NCBI GenBank assembly: GCA_002311345.1 | Contig: DCAA01000036.1 | Coordinates: 1-10,751, forward strand | Source of the DNA: Planctomycetes bacterium UBA1146 | GTDB taxonomy: Bacteria; Planctomycetota; UBA8108; UBA1146 | DNA length: 10,751 nt | Reading direction: 5' to 3' | Shown: positions 7,769 to 10,751 of the stretch, piece by piece | Position numbering within the stretch: position 1 is the first letter of the stretch | Layout: every line of letters starts with the position of its first letter | Made by a program: the position numbers and the translations under genes | Notes under the pieces: generated by a model | The model's input: the letters and a program-made list of their open reading frames with translations, nothing else | Told to the model about the DNA's origin: nothing | The model's database searches: none

Positions 7769-8659
7769 CTAGCCGGCGGAACTGACCCCCTGCAACGCCA
7801 ATTGCTTGTCTCGGGCCGCCTCTTGAACCATCTCCTGCCACGGTCGCTCGGGATCCTGCTCAAACGCCTGGACGATACCGCGACTGGAGTTGACCACTGC
7901 ACCGAGACCGCTGTCGTCGAAAGCGGCCGCGAGATCCTCGATGCTGCCACCTTGTGCCCCCACTCCTGGGATCAGCAGGATCGACCCGGGAGCGGCCTGT
8001 CGCACCCGCGTGATATCATCGGGATAGGTCGCGCCAACCACCAGTCCGACGCCATGGAATCCGCATTCTCCGAGGGAATCCTGTCCCCAGCGCTCGGCAC
8101 TGCGGGCCACCTGTTCGAAGATGGGCACGGCATCGTCGTCACGGCACTGGAACTCTGCGCCACCCGGATTGGAGGTGCGAGCCAGCACGAAGATCCCCTT
8201 ACCATGGTCACGAACCCGGACCAGGAATGGCTCCAGCGAATCGGAACCGAGGTAGGGATTGACGGTCAATGCATCGACGTGGCAACCGAGAGTGCCCGGC
8301 TCGTCGCCGAGCAACGCCTCGGCGTAGGCCTCGGCGGTGGAACCGATATCGCCGCGTTTGGCATCCAGGATCACCGGAATCCCGGCCCGGGCGGCAGCGG
8401 CACAGACCGTTTCCAGCGCACGCCAACCGCGCCAGCCATGACGCTCGAAGAAAGCCACCTGTGGCTTCACGGCTGCAGCGTGCTGGGCCACTGCTTCGAT
8501 CACACCCTCGCCCAGACGAGACAACGCCTGTTCCGGATCATCGGCGCTGATCTCGGCCGGAAGTCGATCGAGCCGTGGATCGATCCCGACCACAAGTCGA
8601 CTCTCGATCTGCTGGATCCTGGCCACCAAACGGTCAGAGAAGTGAGTTTCGAGACTCAT
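7769..8659 (-). CDS. pyrF: Orotidine 5'-phosphate decarboxylase, type 2
   Basis: This complete 296-residue enzyme makes the last step of de novo UMP synthesis, OMP to UMP plus CO2. The catalytic signature is LDAKRGDIGSTAEAYA, with D99, K101 and D104 forming the charged active-site network. VGIDPRLDRLP near the N-terminus, VNPYLGSDSLEPF (133-145), VLARTSNPG (158-166) and LLIPGVGAQGG (228-238, phosphate-binding loop) mark the longer second subfamily (TIGR02127 type, near 270-300 residues) rather than the E. coli type of about 240. The ATG at 8659 has GAGGAG five bases upstream and overlaps the upstream gene's stop as ATGA. The reading frame stays open upstream to 8911, but that part overlaps the unknown gene and is not needed. 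It is the last gene of its operon and ends with TAG opposite the MOSC gene. Confidence 0.95.
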   Translation of the reverse strand: MSLETHFSDRLVARIQQIESRLVVGIDPRLDRLPAEISADDPEQALSRLGEGVIEAVAQHAAAVKPQVAFFERHGWRGWRALETVCAAAARAGIPVILDAKRGDIGSTAEAYAEALLGDEPGTLGCHVDALTVNPYLGSDSLEPFLVRVRDHGKGIFVLARTSNPGGAEFQCRDDDAVPIFEQVARSAERWGQDSLGECGFHGVGLVVGATYPDDITRVRQAAPGSILLIPGVGAQGGSIEDLAAAFDDSGLGAVVNSSRGIVQAFEQDPERPWQEMVQEAARDKQLALQGVSSAG

Positions 8660-9504
8660 CGTTTCTCCTCTGGCTGCTCGGCAGAAGAACTGGCCATCGC
8701 TTGCTGCATGTCGGCGATCGACGACTGGAATCCGGTAACGGCCGATTCCTTCTCGGGTCCGGCGAGATCCGAACGCGACAGACTCTCCAACCCCTCCGAA
8801 TAGGCGACATGAGCATGGCTGACAAAGCCGCTGGCGAGAAATGAATCGCCGACGATCCGATACCCCTGCCACGCATTCTGCTCGCCATACATCAAGCGGT
8901 AGAAGTGGCACAGACCATCCTCATAGGATTCCTTGACGAATTGATCGCGCTGCAAGAACAGGCTTCGTATCAGCACCGGATCCTGCTTCCAGCGATGCAA
9001 TAACGCTTCCAGTGCCGAGGTCCCGACGTCGAACAGGTGAGCGATCCGGTGCACCTTCTGCGGGAACATATTGTGGACCTCGTCGAGCACCGCCTTCTGC
9101 TCCAGTTGCAAATCTCGTTCTGGATCGGAATTCCTGGCCGCGTCATCGACGTCGTAGGTCAACACGTTGTAATGCTCTTCCTTGAGGATGCTCAACTCGT
9201 GAAAGATGTCGTTGACGAGTCGATCGAGGAAATCGGTGCTGACCTCGGTACGAAACAGGCGATGACAGGCCTGCTTGAGGGGCATCAGGTAGTGGTCTCG
9301 CAGTTTCTCGAGATCCTGGGTGGAGAGCAACTCGACCAGTTCACGAGGAGCCAGTCGAATCTCTTCGCGCGGCAGATGGAACTTCTCGACGTAACTCTGA
9401 ACGATCTGCTCGTAACGGTCATGGACCGACGAGAAGACCCGTCGTGCGCGATAGAATCGCTCGACGACTCTCCAGGCCAGTGATCCTGCGGTATCAGTAA
9501 GCAC
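8656..9504 (-). CDS. Unrecognised helical protein in amidotransferase-pyrF operon
   Basis: I do not recognise this 282-residue protein. It has no signal peptide and no membrane segment. It looks almost entirely alpha-helical and soluble, rich in charged and aromatic residues. Noticeable features are a basic N-terminal helix (WRVVERFYRARRVF, 11-24), an acidic-histidine segment FHELSILKEEHYN (101-113), and HNMFPQKVHRIAHLF (144-158). A tyrosine/tryptophan-rich part lies around 194-215. A serine/glutamate-rich tail (about 270-282) is probably disordered. The GTG at 9504 is chosen because GAGAGGA lies nine bases upstream and because it overlaps the amidotransferase stop by only 11 bases. The frame is open further upstream to 9591 but would overlap that gene by about 100 bases. 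The stop is fused to the pyrF start as ATGA. Tight coupling on both sides argues that it is a real gene expressed with its neighbours. Confidence 0.82.
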   Translation of the reverse strand: MLTDTAGSLAWRVVERFYRARRVFSSVHDRYEQIVQSYVEKFHLPREEIRLAPRELVELLSTQDLEKLRDHYLMPLKQACHRLFRTEVSTDFLDRLVNDIFHELSILKEEHYNVLTYDVDDAARNSDPERDLQLEQKAVLDEVHNMFPQKVHRIAHLFDVGTSALEALLHRWKQDPVLIRSLFLQRDQFVKESYEDGLCHFYRLMYGEQNAWQGYRIVGDSFLASGFVSHAHVAYSEGLESLSRSDLAGPEKESAVTGFQSSIADMQQAMASSSAEQPEEKR

Positions 9505-10297
9505 CGCTGTCCATCCTCTCGGGCTGTTGCTGCCGGCGGTCTCCCGAACAGGGAATCCCTGTGATGAAGGATGACAGGATGAGGTCCCCATCGGGAGTGA
9601 GGAAGGACTCTGGATGGAATTGCACCCCCCAGGTCGCCTCGCCCGGGATCGCCACGCCCATCACCATGCCGGAATCGCTCCATGCAATGATCTGCAGCGT
9701 CTCGGGCAGATCTTCACGGCTCACCGCCAGGGAATGATAACGCGCCGCCTCGAAAGGGTTGGGAACCCCGGCGAAGATGCCCTCGTCAGTATGGTAGATC
9801 GGCTCCGCCTTGCCGTGGGCCGGGGCTCCGGTCGCAACGACTCGGCCTCCCAGACTCGTGGCGATCACCTGATGGCCGAGACAGACCCCCAGTATCGGGA
9901 TCTCGCCGCGATAGCGTCTCAGTGCCTGATGGGCAAATAACGCCTGCTCAGGACTGCCCGGTCCCGGCGACAGCAACAAGCGATCGGGCGCCAGTTGCTC
10001 CAGTTGATCGATGGAGAGGGAATCTGCAAGCCGCACGGAGACCCTCGCACCGTGGCCGGAGAGCGCCTGTACCAGGTTGTAGGTGAAGGAATCGCGATGA
10101 TCGATGACCACGACGTGAAGCGCTGCCCCGGCTCCAGAACCCACTGGAGCGGCGGCAACACTCCACTCTCCCGGGAGATCGAGTCGGTGATCCCTGTTTG
10201 GTGGAGCAGAACCGTCCAGATCGATGACAACACGTCCCTTCTTCGAACCGAACAGACGATAGTAGGCAGCCACGGGTCCCCCTACCACAAATTCCAT
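9494..10297 (-). CDS. trpG/pabA: Anthranilate/aminodeoxychorismate synthase glutamine amidotransferase subunit
   Basis: This is a class I glutamine amidotransferase that supplies ammonia to the TrpE or PabB chorismate enzyme for tryptophan or folate synthesis. The domain starts at residue 62 with VVVIDHRDSFTYNLVQ, matching the family's usual first residues. LLSPGPGSPEQA (108-119) follows. The catalytic cysteine C139 is in GVCLGHQ, and the His-Glu pair H228 and E230 is in GVQFHPES. The triad is intact. No chorismate-binding partner is in the window, so TrpG and PabA cannot be separated. If the ATG at 10297 is used, there is a 60-residue N-terminal extension of unknown function and no visible ribosome binding site. 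A GTG at 10111 would give a standard 205-residue protein, but it also lacks a good one. The gene leads the operon with the unknown protein and pyrF. Confidence 0.9.
   Translation of the reverse strand: MEFVVGGPVAAYYRLFGSKKGRVVIDLDGSAPPNRDHRLDLPGEWSVAAAPVGSGAGAALHVVVIDHRDSFTYNLVQALSGHGARVSVRLADSLSIDQLEQLAPDRLLLSPGPGSPEQALFAHQALRRYRGEIPILGVCLGHQVIATSLGGRVVATGAPAHGKAEPIYHTDEGIFAGVPNPFEAARYHSLAVSREDLPETLQIIAWSDSGMVMGVAIPGEATWGVQFHPESFLTPDGDLILSSFITGIPCSGDRRQQQPERMDSGAY
10168..10179. repeat. Perfect 12-bp palindrome
   Basis: TCTCCCGGGAGA is a perfect dyad lying within the N-terminal extension of the amidotransferase frame, about 57 bases before the alternative GTG start at 10111. It could be an operator half-site pair, a small hairpin in a leader, or chance in G+C-rich coding sequence. 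Nothing in the sequence decides between these. Confidence 0.3.
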
Positions 10298-10400
10298 AAA
10301 ACGCTATCATGCTGAGGCTTACAGTGAACAAGCAGGATCTAGCCCGCGTCGGGTCCGGAGTTTGCCGCTGTAGGGACGGATTGGATTGGAGATCAAGTTG
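10298..10400. other. Divergent spacer between amidotransferase and lipoprotein genes
   Basis: This 103-base spacer should carry promoters for both directions. Its left end is the only A+T-rich patch here (about 10285-10312). On the minus strand TTTTAT overlaps the ATG at 10297 and resembles a -10 box, with CTGTAA 17 bases upstream as a poor -35. If it is used, transcription would start inside the annotated extension. On the plus strand TATCAT near 10308 is a possible -10 without a good -35. The GGAG for the lipoprotein gene is at 10388-10391. Confidence 0.35.
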
Positions 10401-10751
10401 ATGCGGAAATTCATACTCACCCTGGTCGCGGTCGGTCTCGCCGGCTGCGCACCCATCCTGACCGAAGTGACATCCGTCTCCCCCGAAGCCGGGGCCGTAA
10501 TCGTCCTGAACTCCCTGGAGAACTTCGAGATCGTGGTCGAATTCGATCACAAGATGGACATCGGCAGCGTGACGGCGGATAGTTTCATCGTCACCGGTAC
10601 CGCCAGTGGTGTCATCGATCCTGCACTCGAAGCTGGATACACCCTGACCAACGGTGGCTTCAAGGTCGTCTTCACCACGTTGGCACCATTGTTCCAGGAC
10701 GAGACCGTCACCGTTCAGTTGACCGCATCGATTCGCTCGCAATCAGGAAAA
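10401..10751 (+). CDS. Lipoprotein with Ig-like (Big_5-type) domain, 3' end cut by window edge
   Basis: The first 117 residues of a secreted lipoprotein are present, and the frame is open to the window end. The signal peptide is MRKFILTLVAVGLAGC, with lipobox LAGC at 13-16, so C16 would be lipidated after signal peptidase II cleavage. The mature part begins with an Ig-like beta-sandwich of the SbsA/Big_5 kind: VTSVSPEAGAV at 22-32, then a strand ending VVEFDHKMD near 44-52, VTADSFIVTG, and an alternating hydrophobic pattern to about residue 113. Such domains occur singly or in tandem in surface proteins and often precede a larger functional module, which would lie beyond the window. The ATG has GGAG nine bases upstream. 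It is divergent from the amidotransferase operon. The function is unknown beyond envelope localisation. Confidence 0.85.
   Translation, partial: MRKFILTLVAVGLAGCAPILTEVTSVSPEAGAVIVLNSLENFEIVVEFDHKMDIGSVTADSFIVTGTASGVIDPALEAGYTLTNGGFKVVFTTLAPLFQDETVTVQLTASIRSQSGK

Noticed and set aside
7655..8803. A 382-codon open frame on the plus strand
   Set aside because: It lies opposite pyrF, whose active-site motif is unmistakable, and its translation shows no family features. It is a product of G+C-rich codon bias.
8660..8911. A possible longer N-terminus for pyrF
   Set aside because: The frame is open here, but the segment overlaps the unknown gene in another frame. The ATG at 8659 has an ideal GAGGAG and matches the family start.
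1..10751. CRISPR array, tRNA or rRNA gene, insertion sequence, phage or defence genes
   Set aside because: I looked for spaced repeats, cloverleaf-type ends, transposase or integrase motifs and toxin-antitoxin-like small gene pairs and found none. The gene content is housekeeping.

Overview
The window comes from a bacterium with a DNA base composition of roughly 60% G+C by eye. It is densely coded, uses GTG and TTG starts as well as ATG, and has clear GGAGG-type ribosome binding sites. A lipoprotein signal at the right edge suggests a diderm (Gram-negative type) cell envelope. The gene content is housekeeping: NAD+-dependent DNA ligase, a CCA-adding type tRNA nucleotidyltransferase, the second type of orotidine 5'-phosphate decarboxylase, a glutamine amidotransferase of the TrpG/PabA type, and a HAD-IG type 5'-nucleotidase. 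I cannot place the phylum from sequence alone. The pyrF subtype and the HAD-IG nucleotidase fit a planctomycete- or deltaproteobacteria-like lineage, but this is only an impression.

Left block (1-3167, minus strand) is a tight three-gene operon read right to left: tRNA nucleotidyltransferase, then a sugar-phosphate isomerase/epimerase-like TIM-barrel protein, then a HAD-IG 5'-nucleotidase that runs off the left edge. The first junction has a 1-base gap and the second is a TTGA stop/start overlap, so the three are probably co-transcribed and translationally coupled. A 124-base divergent spacer (3168-3291) separates this operon from ligA.

Middle block (3292-7701, plus strand) holds ligA, an SNF-type sodium symporter, and a small MOSC-domain protein. 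The symporter carries an unusually long hydrophilic insert between membrane segments 3 and 4. A strong 11-bp stem-loop lies between the symporter and the MOSC gene.

Right block (7769-10297, minus strand) is a second overlapping operon read right to left: a TrpG/PabA-type amidotransferase with an odd 60-residue N-terminal extension, an unrecognised 282-residue helical protein, and pyrF. It converges with the MOSC gene across a 67-base spacer. At the far right, a divergent lipoprotein gene with an Ig-like (Big_5-type) domain runs off the window.

I found no RNA gene, CRISPR array, insertion sequence, integrase or phage gene, and no convincing new defence or mobile system. The items most worth a second look are the symporter insert, the unknown protein coupled to pyrF and the amidotransferase, the amidotransferase extension, and a marked excess of the GATC tetranucleotide.
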